Assembly: GCF_013302895.1 (NCBI RefSeq)
Contig: NZ_VJOK01000001.1
Coordinates: 3,468,393-3,532,392, forward strand
Direction: 5' to 3'
Length of the DNA: 64,000 nt
Source of the DNA: Streptomyces albus subsp. chlorinus
GTDB lineage: Bacteria > Actinomycetota > Actinomycetes > Streptomycetales > Streptomycetaceae
The notes under the pieces are model-generated. The model had not been told where the DNA came from. It made no database searches and saw only the letters and a program-made list of their open reading frames with translations. This document shows, in pieces, positions 18,030 through 27,580 of this stretch; position 1 is the first letter of the stretch, and each line of letters starts with the position of its first letter. Made by a program: the position numbers and the translations under genes.

Positions 18030-20196
18030 CGCCGCCTGCCTTCACCGTCACTTCGCCGTACTCCGCCGCCCTCCGCGCCGCGAACCCGGGGCGCGGAGAG
18101 CCGGAGCGCGGGAACCCGGAGCGGCGGGTGTGCGCCGCCTGGGGACCGCTGCCGTTGCGGCTATGGTGCCACGAGAGTGGCGCGCGAGAGGCGTACGAGG
18201 GCGCACACCTCGGTGGGTCACGCCTCCCCTCTGCTCCCCCGTCGCGCCCCCACGCGGATGGCGTGGAACCGCCGTTGGGTCGCGCATATTCCGGCGGCCT
18301 CATCCATCGGCACCGCACACCCGACCGATGTCATTCGGCCAAATTTCGCGCGTTCTCCCGGCACGGGGACGGCCGTCTTGACGCCCCGCCACGCAACAGG
18401 GAACGGACGGCGTACGGATGGCAGCGAGGGTGAGCCGAGACGTTCGAAACGACGCGCCAAAGACGTGCACGCCCAGCGCGTGACACGGTCGCACGCGCGG
18501 TGCACGGACGCAGGCGCGGCCGTCCCCCCGCGAACATCCTTGGGACAGATCGTGAACACCCCGCGAAAGAGCTGGGAACGCCTCGGAGCCGGCACGGAAA
18601 CCCCCTTATAACGCCCAGGGAACACCCCGGGACTCCCTTCCCGACCACGCCCGGTATGTCCCGGACTGCCCAGCACACCCGACCCCTCGGACACGCGCGC
18701 CCTCGTCCGCTCAACAGCCCGTGGACAGACGAAAGTTGTACCCTGCCGGCATCCCTCGCAGGGCCCAGTCTCCCGACCCCCTCCGACCCCTCCCGACCCG
18801 CTCCCGACCCGCTCCGCCGCCCCTCCCAGGGGCCCGCATTCCACCCCCTGCGACGCCCTTCAGGCGCCCCCCGAGTCCCCCGCCCCCGGAGCCCTCCCGA
18901 CCCCCGGAATCCCTCTGACACCCCACCAGGGGAGCCGCCCCAACACCCTCCACGAGTACCGGAACGACAACTCGCCGCGCGCCCCGCAAGAGCCCCTACC
19001 CCGACATTCCGCTTGACCGCTCCGAGGCCGTACCGGACGAATGGCCGCGGCGCCCGCAAGGCGGAACGTGACGCCCCCCTCGAAGCGTCCCGTCGTACCA
19101 CCCCTCCCGTCCCCCCGTGAGCCTTCACGGGCTCCCGCCCCGTCCCGGCACGCCCTCCCGACGCCCGCCCGTCAGTCACAAAACGCCTGGTCAGTCACGC
19201 GACTTGAGGAGGCGCCACGAAGGCAACGGGCACAAGCGGCGGCCCCTCAGCGGCAGTGCTCCTCTCCATGCACCGGGCCCCGGCCCCTCTGCGCCGCGAG
19301 GACTTCCCCGGCTGCCCGTCTCGCACCGGGCCGGCACCAGGACCCGGAGCACCGGCCCGGTGCGCCCTTCCCAGCATTCCGGTTGGCGCCCCGTCGGGCG
19401 TCCCCCGGGGCGCCCGACGGAGGTCTCAGGGGTGTGCGGCCGGGCACGACGCCGGACGAACGAACGCCGAGCGTCGGCGGCCGGAGGGGCGGGCGGCGCA
19501 GGGGGTGCCGGACGACGTCGGGTGGGACTCGGGGAGACGACGGGTGAGCGGTGAGCGTCCCGTCGGACTCGCGCGCCCGCAGCTCCTGTGGACGTCCCGG
19601 CGGGACCGTCGGCGGGAGGCGGGAGGCGGAGGCAGAGGCAGAGGCGGGGGACAGAGGCGGAGGCGGGCGAGCCGGGGCCGGAACCCGGAGCCAGGACCGG
19701 GGACATGACGAGGCCGGGGCCGGGGCTGTACCGACCGGAACGTCGGCCGGGCCGGGAGGCGCGTTCGTTCCTCCCGGCCCGGACCGCCGCCCGCGGGGAA
19801 TGAGGCGGCGGTGTCCCCCAGCCCACTGTTCTTCGGCAGCGGGCCGACCCACGCGACTCCCATGGAAACGCTCCCTCCTCATGGCGGGCAGGCGCATGGG
19901 CGGGCGCACGGCCACACGCCCGGGGCACAGCGGGAGGCCCCGTGAAACCACCCGGATCGGGAAGCGCCGCGTACGATTCCGGCCGTTCCGAGCGGGGCAG
20001 TATGAGGGTGGCACGTGACCCCCGCACGTACACGCGTACGGACATAGATCCCGCCATCCGCCATGCCACCCCTTAACGGTAGGCATGCGGCGAACTACGC
20101 TGTGTTCGCAGTGCTTTCCGCGCCGCGCAGTGCGCAGTGACGGGAGGGGGCCCCGCGCCAGCCGCGGGGCGGTCGTCGGTGTGGTCAGGGGTGCGC
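18030..20196. other. Long gap with no supported gene
   Basis: About 2.17 kb in which every long open frame is arginine/proline/glycine-rich and matches nothing I recognise. The side near 18030 must hold the promoter of the asparagine-synthase-like gene; GCCACgagaGTGGC at about 18168-18181 is a small palindrome there. A direct repeat GTCAGTCAC occurs at 19171-19179 and 19190-19198. AT-richer patches lie near 18290-18360 and 18605. A small RNA or a short unrecognised gene cannot be excluded. Confidence 0.5.
20073..20101 (+). promoter_or_regulatory. Candidate promoter of sporulation-associated gene
   Basis: TTAACG (20073-20078), a 17-base spacer and TACGCT (20096-20101) resemble a principal-sigma promoter, about 95 bases upstream of the start codon. 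Confidence 0.45.
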
Positions 20197-21750
20197 ATGT
20201 CCAGGGAGTCACGCGGGCCGAATGAGAAACTCGGCACCGTCCTCGCCCTCGCAGGGATCAGCAACGCCGGACTCGCCCGACGGGTCAACGACCTCGGGGC
20301 TCAAAGGGGCCTCACGCTCCGGTACGACAAGACGTCGGTGGCCCGCTGGGTATCGAAGGGGATGGTGCCGCAGGGTGCGGCACCCCACTTGATCGCGGCT
20401 GCCATCGGCAGCAAGCTCGGCCGTCCGGTGCCGCTGCACGAGATCGGCCTCGCGGATGCCGACCCGACCCCGGAGGTCGGGCTCGCCTTCCCGCGCGATG
20501 TCGGAGCCGCCGTCAAATCGGCCACCGACCTCTACCGGCTGGACCTGGCCGGGCGGCGCGGTGGCGGCAGCATCTGGCAGTCCCTCGCGGGCTCGTTCTC
20601 CGTCAGCGCCTACGCCACCCCGGCCTCACGCTGGCTCATAACCCCGGCGGACAGCTCGGTCGCCCGCCACGTGGAATACCTCGAGGGGGTGGCCCCGTCC
20701 GCCGACGGGGCCAGAGCGGAGGCGGGCAGAGCGGGGGCCGGGACCGGGAACGGCGCCGACCCCACGGGGAACGGCGCCGCGGGCCAGCCCAAGCACCGGG
20801 CGCAGGGCGGGGAGGACGGGACCGGGACCCCGCTGCGCGTCGGGCACACGGACGTGTCCAAGCTGCGCGAGGCCGCGGACGAGGCCCGCCGCTGGGACTC
20901 CAAGTACGGCGGCGGGGACTGGCGTTCGTCCATGGTCCCCGAGTGCCTCCGCGTGGACGCCGCGCCCCTGCTGCTGGGCGCCTACACCGACGAGGTGGGC
21001 CGCTCCCTCTTCGGCGCGACCGCCGAACTGACCCGGCTGGCCGGGTGGATGGCCTTCGACACGGGCCAGCAGGAGGCGGCACAGCGGTACTACATCCAGG
21101 CACTGCGGCTCGCCCGCGCCGCCGCCGACGTCCCGCTCGGCGGCTACGTCCTGGCCTCCATGTCGCTCCAGGCCACCTACCGCGGCTTCGCCGACGAAGG
21201 GGTGGACCTCGCCCAGGCCGCCCTGGAGCGCAACCGCGGGCTGGCCACGGCGCGGACGATGAGCTTCTTCCAACTCGTCGAGGCCCGCGCCCACGCGAAG
21301 GCGAACGACGCGCAGGCGTGCGCCGCCGCACTGGCCGCGGCCGAGAGCTGGCTGGAGCGCTCCCGCGAGGGCGACCCCGACCCCTCCTGGCTCGACTTCT
21401 ACTCCTACGACCGGCTCGCCGCCGACGCCGCCGAGTGCTACCGCGATCTCAAGGCGCCGCGCCAGGTGCGCCGCTTCACGGAGAAGGCGCTCTCCCAGCC
21501 GAAGGAGGAGTTCGTCCGCTCGCACGGGCTGCGGCTGGTCGTCTCCGCGGTCGCCGAACTGGAGTCGGGCAACCTGGACGCGGCCTGCGCCGCCGGCACC
21601 CGTGCCGTGGAGGTCGCGGGACGCATCTCCTCCGCGCGGACGACGGAGTACGTGCGCGATCTCCTCAACCGCCTGGAACCGTACGGGGACGAGCCGCGCG
21701 TCGCGGAGCTGCGCGAGAGGGCACGGCCCCTGCTGATGGCCCCGGCATGA
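20197..21750 (+). CDS. Sporulation-associated regulator (NsdA-like, TPR)
   Basis: A 517-residue cytoplasmic protein. The N-terminal 70 residues form a helix-turn-helix-like segment ([16 protein letters not shown], then [14 protein letters not shown]). A low-complexity Gly/Ala insert lies at about 170-215, and the C-terminal 300 residues form TPR-like helices ([28 protein letters not shown]). The pattern fits the streptomycete family containing NsdA and other sporulation-associated proteins that influence development and antibiotic output. AGGGG is six bases before the ATG. It faces away from the asparagine-synthase-like gene. DNA targets are unknown; the family call is moderately secure. Confidence 0.75.
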   Translation: MSRESRGPNEKLGTVLALAGISNAGLARRVNDLGAQRGLTLRYDKTSVARWVSKGMVPQGAAPHLIAAAIGSKLGRPVPLHEIGLADADPTPEVGLAFPRDVGAAVKSATDLYRLDLAGRRGGGSIWQSLAGSFSVSAYATPASRWLITPADSSVARHVEYLEGVAPSADGARAEAGRAGAGTGNGADPTGNGAAGQPKHRAQGGEDGTGTPLRVGHTDVSKLREAADEARRWDSKYGGGDWRSSMVPECLRVDAAPLLLGAYTDEVGRSLFGATAELTRLAGWMAFDTGQQEAAQRYYIQALRLARAAADVPLGGYVLASMSLQATYRGFADEGVDLAQAALERNRGLATARTMSFFQLVEARAHAKANDAQACAAALAAAESWLERSREGDPDPSWLDFYSYDRLAADAAECYRDLKAPRQVRRFTEKALSQPKEEFVRSHGLRLVVSAVAELESGNLDAACAAGTRAVEVAGRISSARTTEYVRDLLNRLEPYGDEPRVAELRERARPLLMAPA

Positions 21751-21810
21751 GCCGGCGCTGACGCCGCGTGCGTGAGGGCGCCGGCGCGGACGTGAGGCGG
21801 CGGCGCGCTG

Positions 21811-21970
21811 ACACACGTGTGGGGCGGCACGACGACGTCGGCGTGAGGCGGCACGACGAGGCACACATGGGGCGGCACGACAACATCGGCGCGAGGCGGC
21901 GCGACGAGGCACACGTGGGGCGGCGCGACGAGGCACACGTGAGGCAGCACGGCGATGTCGGCGCGAGGCG
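21811..21970 (+). repeat. 24/48-bp tandem repeat downstream of sporulation gene
   Basis: Units of 24 bp (GCGGCACGACGAGGCACACATGGG type) alternate with a related 24-mer containing ACATCGGCGCGAGGCG, giving 48-bp higher-order copies. It also reads open as Asp-Glu-Ala-His repeats, but has no convincing start site. Confidence 0.7.
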
Positions 21971-22010
21971 CCGCCCGGGTTCGCCCGGCTGGGAGAAGTG
22001 ATCGCCGTGC

Positions 22011-22056
22011 GGGAGAGGCGGGGAGAGGTGGTGGGAGAGGTGGTGGGAGAGGTGAT
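22011..22056 (+). repeat. 12-bp tandem repeat GGGAGAGGTGGT
   Basis: Three full copies (22021-22056), the last with one change, and a partial copy before them, in the leader region of the oxidase gene. The purine-rich strand resembles multiple ribosome-binding sites, but no start codon is suitably placed. Confidence 0.8.
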
Positions 22057-22188
22057 CGCTCGCAGGTCGGAGACGATCGTCCGCGATCCAGAGTTGATCT
22101 TTCATGGGCAAGGGTTGACCGACCGTGGGATGGGCATGATCGTCGGCGTGACGGGTGCCGCAGCGGGCTGTCAGCAGCGGGGTTCATG

Positions 22189-23469
22189 ATGGGGGGCGTG
22201 ACCCCGACGTCGAGAAGACCCGACCGCGGAGCCGCCGGCGCAGGTGCCGGCAGGCTCGACTGCGACGTGCTCGTGATCGGCGCGGGCGTCGTCGGTTTGT
22301 CCACCGCCTACGCCCTCACACGCCGCGCCCCCGGCACCCGGGTCAGCGTCCTGGAGAAGGAGCCGGGCCCGGCCAGGCACCAGACGGGCCGCAACAGCGG
22401 CGTGATCCACAGCGGGATCTACTACCCGCCCGGCTCCCTCAAGGCACGGTTCGCGGTCAGCGGCGCGGCCGAGATGGTCAAGTTCTGCGCCGAGCACGGG
22501 ATTCCGCACGAGGTCACCGGCAAGCTGATCGTCGCCACCGAGCACGAGGAGCTGCCCCGGCTGCACGCCCTCATCCAGCGCGGCCGACAGCACGGCATCC
22601 CGGTGCGGGAGCTGGGTCCCGCACAGATCGCCGAGCACGAGCCGCACGTCCGCGGGCTGGCGGCCATCCACGTCGGCACCACGGGGGTGTGCGACTTCGT
22701 CGCCGTCGCGCGGCAGCTCTCCCAGCTGGCGCAGGACGCGGGAGCCGAGGTGCGGTACGGCGCCGCGGGCCGGGTCACGGCCGTCGACCGCCGCCCGGGA
22801 CGCGGTGTCGCCGTCCGTACGGCCGACGGGACGGTGGTGCGGGCCCGCGCCCTCGTCAACTGCGCCGGGCTGCACTCCGACAGCGTCGCCCGGCTCGCCG
22901 GGGACACCCCGCACGCCCGCATCCTCCCCTTCCGGGGCGAGTACGCCGAGCTGGTGCCGGAGCGCGAGCACCTGGTGCGCGGACTGGTCTACCCGGTGCC
23001 CGACCCCGCCTTCCCCTTCCTGGGCGTCCACCTGACGCGCGGCGTGCACGGCGGCGTGCACGTGGGCCCCAACGCGGTCCCCGCGCTGGCCCGGGAGGGC
23101 TACGGGTGGCGCGTCGTCCGCCCCGCCGAGGCCGCCGGGCTGCTGGCACACCCCGGCACCTGGCGGATCGCCCGCCGCCACTGGCGGTACGGCGCGGGCG
23201 AGATACGCCGCTCCCTCTCCCGGCCCGCCTTCACCGCCGCGGTCCGCCGCATGCTGCCCGAGGTGACGGAGGCCGACCTGCGCCCCGCCCCCGCCGGCGT
23301 ACGGGCCCAGGCGGTGCTGCGGGACGGCACACTCGTCGACGACTTCCTCTTCGCCGAGGGCCCGCACACCGTCCACGTCGTCAACGCCCCCTCCCCGGCG
23401 GCGACGGCCTCCCTCCCGATCGGAAGAGAGATCGCCCGCCGGGTCACGGACGTCCTCGGGGACGGATGA
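22189..23469 (+). CDS. lhgO: L-2-hydroxyglutarate oxidase-like FAD enzyme
   Basis: A 426-residue DAO-superfamily flavoprotein. The FAD motif VIGAGVVGLSTAYAL is near residues 26-40, and GRNSGVIHSGIYYPPGS, typical of LhgO/YgaF enzymes, follows at about 65-80. The later motifs VNCAGLHSD and PFRGEY, and a C-terminal NAPSPAATASLPIG loop, complete the fold. The reaction is oxidation of L-2-hydroxyglutarate to 2-oxoglutarate, passing electrons to the membrane quinone pool or oxygen. Full length for the family. ATG 22189 has GGGG at the best spacing; ATG 22186 is directly before it. It stands alone between two repeat-bearing gaps. Confidence 0.8.
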   Translation: MGGVTPTSRRPDRGAAGAGAGRLDCDVLVIGAGVVGLSTAYALTRRAPGTRVSVLEKEPGPARHQTGRNSGVIHSGIYYPPGSLKARFAVSGAAEMVKFCAEHGIPHEVTGKLIVATEHEELPRLHALIQRGRQHGIPVRELGPAQIAEHEPHVRGLAAIHVGTTGVCDFVAVARQLSQLAQDAGAEVRYGAAGRVTAVDRRPGRGVAVRTADGTVVRARALVNCAGLHSDSVARLAGDTPHARILPFRGEYAELVPEREHLVRGLVYPVPDPAFPFLGVHLTRGVHGGVHVGPNAVPALAREGYGWRVVRPAEAAGLLAHPGTWRIARRHWRYGAGEIRRSLSRPAFTAAVRRMLPEVTEADLRPAPAGVRAQAVLRDGTLVDDFLFAEGPHTVHVVNAPSPAATASLPIGREIARRVTDVLGDG

Positions 23470-23947
23470 CGGCAAGAGGCGCCCCCCGACCGCCCCGACC
23501 GCCCCACGGGGTGTGGCAGAGGCTTTGTGCGTGCCGAGCGTGCTGAGCGTGCTGTGTGCGGTGTGTGTTGTGTGTCGTGTGCGCTGTGTGTGGGGCTCAT
23601 GACGCGCCGCACGCGATGGAGGACCGACGGGTGGGAGGGGCCCGTGGGCCAGTGACCGGTGGTCGGGGGGCCGATGGCTGGTGTCCGGGAGGCGGGAGGC
23701 AGTGGCCGGTAGCCGGTAGCCGGTAGCCGGTAGCCGCGAGAGGGTGGGCGGCCGCCCGTGGGCCGACAGCCGACGGCCGTGGGCGGGGGCCGGCGGACCG
23801 CCGACCGGCACCCGACGAGAGGCCGGCATCACCCGGCACGGGATCAGCGCTCGGCGGGGGACCGAGCACGCGGCAAGGGATCAGCACCCGGCGGGTGGTG
23901 GCTGGCGGCCGGGGCGCCGTCCCGTGCCCCGTAAAATCGGAAGCATC
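23470..23947. other. Gap with GT-rich stretch and 7-bp repeat
   Basis: No supported gene. A GTGTGCTGTGTGTTG-type stretch spans about 23525-23595. Four perfect copies of CCGGTAG follow at 23706-23733. The promoter of trmB should lie near the end. Confidence 0.55.
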
Positions 23948-24847
23948 GTGTCCGAGAGCAAGAACTTCCACCGCAGTGACGACCCCGCCCATGGCCTCCG
24001 CGAGGGCGGCCCCGGGGCCGTCGGTCCCGCCGGCGCCCCCGGCCACGACCGCGACTCCGAGCCCGACTCCGGCCGGGGTTCCGGCCAGGACGCCGGTCGG
24101 GCGTCGCGGCCGATGGCACGGATGTTCCCGCCGGGGGCCGGGCCCTCCCCCGACCCGGCCGGGTCGCACCACGAGCGCCGTATCCGCAGCTTCCAGCCGC
24201 GTCGCAGCAGGGTGACCAAGGGGCAGCGGGCGGCGCTGGAGCGCCTGTGGCCCCGGTGGGGCTTCGACGTGGACGGGCTGCGCAAGCTCGACCTCGGTGA
24301 GCTGTTCGGGGACCCGGACCTGCCCGTCGTCCTGGAGATCGGCTTCGGCATGGGCGAGGCGACCGCCCGGATGGCGGCCGCCGACCCGGACACCGGCATC
24401 CTCGCCGTGGACGTGCACACCCCCGGCCAGGGCAATCTGCTCCGCCTCGCCGACGAGAAGGGGCTCGACAACGTCCGGGTGGGCAACGGTGACGCGATCA
24501 TCCTCCTGCGGGAGATGCTCGTCCCCGACTCGCTCTCCGGGCTGCGGATCTACTTCCCCGACCCGTGGCCGAAGGCGCGGCACCACAAGCGGCGGCTGAT
24601 CCAGCCCGAGTTCCTCGACCTGGCGGCCGGTCCGCTGCGGTCGGGCGCGCTCGTGCACTGCGCCACGGACTGGGAGGACTACGCGGAGCAGATGCTGGAG
24701 GTCTTCACCGCGCACCCCGAGTACGAGAACACCCAGCCGGACGGCGGTTTCGCACCGCGTCCCGCGAACCGGCCGCTGACCCGCTTCGAGGGCCAGGGTC
24801 TGGACAAGGGGCATGCGGTACGGGACCTGCTCTTCCGGCGCAGGTGA
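23948..24847 (+). CDS. trmB: tRNA (guanine-N7-)-methyltransferase
   Basis: A 299-residue Rossmann-fold methyltransferase that makes m7G46 in the variable loop of tRNAs from S-adenosylmethionine. The SAM-binding motif LEIGFGMGEATA is near residue 132, and the catalytic/tRNA-binding signature IYFPDPWPKARHHKRRL is near 200. The C-terminus VRDLLFRRR is ordinary. Residues 1-70 are disordered, as common in streptomycete TrmB. GTG 23948 has GGAAG upstream and begins the typical VSESK N-terminus. It precedes the PrsW-like gene on the same strand after a gap with palindromes. Confidence 0.93.
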   Translation: MSESKNFHRSDDPAHGLREGGPGAVGPAGAPGHDRDSEPDSGRGSGQDAGRASRPMARMFPPGAGPSPDPAGSHHERRIRSFQPRRSRVTKGQRAALERLWPRWGFDVDGLRKLDLGELFGDPDLPVVLEIGFGMGEATARMAAADPDTGILAVDVHTPGQGNLLRLADEKGLDNVRVGNGDAIILLREMLVPDSLSGLRIYFPDPWPKARHHKRRLIQPEFLDLAAGPLRSGALVHCATDWEDYAEQMLEVFTAHPEYENTQPDGGFAPRPANRPLTRFEGQGLDKGHAVRDLLFRRR

Positions 24848-25014
24848 ACAGCGGGGGCAGCTGCCGGTACCGGTGAACACCGGAGAGGCAGGACGCCGGC
24901 GCCGGTGAGCACCGGGGGCAGGACGCCGGTGCCGCTGAGCAGCTCCGACGCCGCTGGGCACCGGTGCCGTGAGGGTGACCGCCCTCCCGGCGGACCGCCC
25001 TCCCCGGCGGAGGC

Positions 25015-25081
25015 GGTGACCGTCACCACACCGCGACACACCGCGCCCCCGCCGGTTGTGACCCCGGTTGTGACGGTCACG
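25015..25081. promoter_or_regulatory. Repeated GTGAC/GTCAC palindromes before prsW
   Basis: GGTGACCGTCACC is a perfect palindrome at 25015-25027. TGTGACGGTCAC(G) is a second at 25069-25081, and GGTTGTGAC also occurs just before it. Together they look like a two-site operator. A possible -10 element TACTGT at 25105-25110 stands six bases before the GTG of the next gene, as in leaderless transcripts. Confidence 0.45.
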
Positions 25082-25116
25082 CAGCACATGTCACCCACAC
25101 TGGTTACTGTCGATGC

Positions 25117-27066
25117 GTGCATGACGAGGCATCCGGCGCTCCGAGCGCGCCGCCGAACCCGATGACGCCCGGGCGGTCCACGGGCGGCGCTCCCACGCCC
25201 GTCCCTCCGGCACGCCCTGCCCACCCGGAGGCGGCCCGCCACGACGCGGACAGCCACCGGAAGAACGCCGAGAGCCAGGGCAGGGGCGGGGGCCGGCACC
25301 GGGACAGAGACGGAAACGGGGACGGGGACGGGGGCCAGGAGGGGGACGGCGGCCGACAAGGGCCGGCTCCCGGAACGGCACCGTCATGGAAACCGCCGTC
25401 GGGACCGATATCCCCGCCACCCCCGCGGAACCAGACCAATCCCGACCGACCAGGCCACCCGAACTATCCAAACCATCCGAACCAACCAGGCTACCCAGCC
25501 CATCCGAAACAACCGAACCCTTCACAACACCCGGACCATTCAAGCGGCCCGGCCCGCACGCCGGACGCCGTCCCGGACGCCGCCGCCCCGCACGTCCCCA
25601 CAGCGGCGACACCTGCCGCCACCTCCCCTCCCCCGGGCTGGAGCACGCCGGGGGCACCATCCGGCATACCTCAGGCCACCCAGCGACACGGGGGTGAACC
25701 CGGATCCGGGTACGGACACGAGCAGGGGTACGGGTCCGAGCCCGGGCACAAGCACGAGCAGGGGTATGGGCACGGGTACGGGTACGGAGATGTGCAGGGC
25801 GCGCAGCAAGCGCATGCCGCGATGGCCGCGCACCCGGTCCCGTCCTGGTGGCAGCGGCACCGGCACAAGCTGCGCGCCACAGCGGTAATCGTGCTGCTGG
25901 CGCTGTGCGGACTGATGATCCTGGCCCTCGTACGCGAACAGACGGGCACGACCGGCCTGCTCGTCGGCTTCGGGCTGGCGCTCTTCCCCGTACCGCTGCT
26001 GCTGGCGGCGTTCCGCTGGCTGAGCGCGCCGCTGCCCGCACCGTGGCGCACGCATCTGTTCGCCTTCGCGTGGGGGGCGTGCGCGGCGACGCTGGTGGCG
26101 ATCCTGGCGAACGGCTTCGCGACCGACTGGCTGGCCTCGTCCGTCGTCGTCGACTCACCGGACGAGGCGGACACGCTCGGTGCCACCGTCATCGCACCCG
26201 TGGTCGAGGAGACGACCAAGGCGGCGGCGATCCTGCTGCTCTTCCTCTTCCGGCGCCGTCATCTCGACAGCGTCGTCTCCGGCATAGCGGCGGCCGGCAT
26301 CACGGCGGCCGGCTTCGCCTTCACGGAGAACATCCTCTACCTCGGCACCGCGTACGACGAGGACTCCGCGCTGAACCCGGACAGCCTGTCCGGCTCGGCG
26401 ACGGCGGGTACGTTCCTCATCCGCATCATCTTCGCGCCCTTCGCGCACCCCCTTTTCACGGCGATGACGGGGATCGCGTTCGGCATGGTCGCGGCCCTGC
26501 CGCGGCGCCGCAAGGTGCTGCGCGCGCTGCTGCCGCTGCTGGGCTGGTTCACGGCGGTGCTGCTCCACGCGATATGGAACGGCTCGGCGTCCTTCGCCAA
26601 CTACACGTTCCTCGCCGTGTACGGCCTCTTCATGCTCCCCGTGTTCGGCGCCCTGACGTGGCTGGCCGTCTGGTCACGGCTGCACGAACTGCGAGTCGTA
26701 CGGGACACCCTGCCCGCGTACGCCGCGGCGGGCTGGTTCAGCGAGCCCGAGCCCTGGTCCCTCTCCTCGATGCGGGCACGCTCGATGGCCCGCGCCATGG
26801 CCCGCCGCAGCCACGGCCCCGCCGCGGCCCGCACCCTGGCCGCCTACCAGCACGACGCGACCGCCCTCGCGCTCCTCCGCGCCCGCGCCGACAACGGCGC
26901 CACGGCCCCGGACTTCGCCGCCCGCGAGCACGAACTCCTCCGCTCCCTCTGGTCCAACCGCCCCCTGGCCGGCCCACCCACCACCAGCGCAGCCCTGGCC
27001 CTCAGCCGCCCCCACCCCCCAACACCGCCGGCACCCCCGGCTTGGCCGGGGTATCCGGTGGGGTGA
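25117..27066 (+). CDS. PrsW-family intramembrane metalloprotease
   Basis: A 649-residue membrane protein. The first 240 residues are disordered, Pro/Gly/His-rich, with NHPNQPGYPA-like and YGHEQGYGSE-like repeats. About eight membrane segments follow. PrsW signatures are EETTK near 365, AFTEN near 402, HPLFTAMTG near 444 and HAIWNG near 485, supplying the presumed zinc-binding Glu and His residues. B. subtilis PrsW cleaves the anti-sigma factor RsiW; the target here is unknown, and membrane-bound zinc-finger regulators such as the sigma protein at 8.3 kb would be the kind of substrate to test. The family call is secure. The start assumes a leaderless GTG. Confidence 0.88.
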   Translation: MHDEASGAPSAPPNPMTPGRSTGGAPTPVPPARPAHPEAARHDADSHRKNAESQGRGGGRHRDRDGNGDGDGGQEGDGGRQGPAPGTAPSWKPPSGPISPPPPRNQTNPDRPGHPNYPNHPNQPGYPAHPKQPNPSQHPDHSSGPARTPDAVPDAAAPHVPTAATPAATSPPPGWSTPGAPSGIPQATQRHGGEPGSGYGHEQGYGSEPGHKHEQGYGHGYGYGDVQGAQQAHAAMAAHPVPSWWQRHRHKLRATAVIVLLALCGLMILALVREQTGTTGLLVGFGLALFPVPLLLAAFRWLSAPLPAPWRTHLFAFAWGACAATLVAILANGFATDWLASSVVVDSPDEADTLGATVIAPVVEETTKAAAILLLFLFRRRHLDSVVSGIAAAGITAAGFAFTENILYLGTAYDEDSALNPDSLSGSATAGTFLIRIIFAPFAHPLFTAMTGIAFGMVAALPRRRKVLRALLPLLGWFTAVLLHAIWNGSASFANYTFLAVYGLFMLPVFGALTWLAVWSRLHELRVVRDTLPAYAAAGWFSEPEPWSLSSMRARSMARAMARRSHGPAAARTLAAYQHDATALALLRARADNGATAPDFAAREHELLRSLWSNRPLAGPPTTSAALALSRPHPPTPPAPPAWPGYPVG

Positions 27067-27112
27067 GGCGGGGGCCTGCCTCCCGCCCGCACCCGTTGTT
27101 TAAGCTCGCTCT

Positions 27113-27580
27113 GTGTCCTCATCCTCATCCGACGTCGTGAAGCCAGAGCCACTGCCGGAAGGTTCCTGGGCGTCTTCCGCTGCACGTCGGCGGAACATGC
27201 AAGCGATCAGGAGCCGCGACACCACCCCGGAACGGAAAATCCGCCAGCTGGTTCACGCCCGCGGCGCCCGCTACCGGGTAAGCGCCCGACCCCTGCCCGG
27301 CCTCCGGCGCACCGCTGATCTAGTCTTCCGGCCCGCGAAAGTAGCGGTGTTCATTGACGGCTGCTACTGGCACGGCTGTACAGAGCACTATGTACCGCCC
27401 AGGACGAACTCCGGGTACTGGTCGGACAAGGTCGCGCGCAACATCGCGCGCGACCGTGACACAGACCAGAAACTGCAGGAAGCTGGCTGGCTCGTGCTCC
27501 GCTTCTGGGAGCACGAGGACTCAGATGCCTGCGCCGACAAGATCCTCGCCGTGGTCAAGAGCAGGCGTAGAGACAGGTGA
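27113..27580 (+). CDS. vsr: Very short patch repair endonuclease (Vsr)
   Basis: A 155-residue Vsr-type nuclease. It contains the family start (NMQAIRSRDTTPE), the catalytic Asp in RTADLVF (D69), the motif FIDGCYWHGC at 80-89 with the metal-site His and Cys, and the C-terminal LVLRFWEHE. Vsr nicks DNA 5' to the T of T:G mismatches that arise by deamination of 5-methylcytosine, starting repair to C:G. This fits the adjacent cytosine-5 methyltransferase, with which it overlaps tail-to-tail by 60 bases. It lies 46 bases after the PrsW gene and marks the left edge of the accessory island. The GTG start is likely but has no clear ribosome site. Confidence 0.93.
   Translation: MSSSSSDVVKPEPLPEGSWASSAARRRNMQAIRSRDTTPERKIRQLVHARGARYRVSARPLPGLRRTADLVFRPAKVAVFIDGCYWHGCTEHYVPPRTNSGYWSDKVARNIARDRDTDQKLQEAGWLVLRFWEHEDSDACADKILAVVKSRRRDR

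Noticed and set aside
15321..20196. Lasso-peptide cluster around the asparagine-synthase-like gene
   Set aside because: No precursor-like peptide, RRE protein or transglutaminase-like leader peptidase is adjacent, and the PP-loop is degenerate.
21768..22001. 77-residue frame over the 24-bp repeats
   Set aside because: Repeat-driven open frame, GTG start without a ribosome site, Arg/His-rich.
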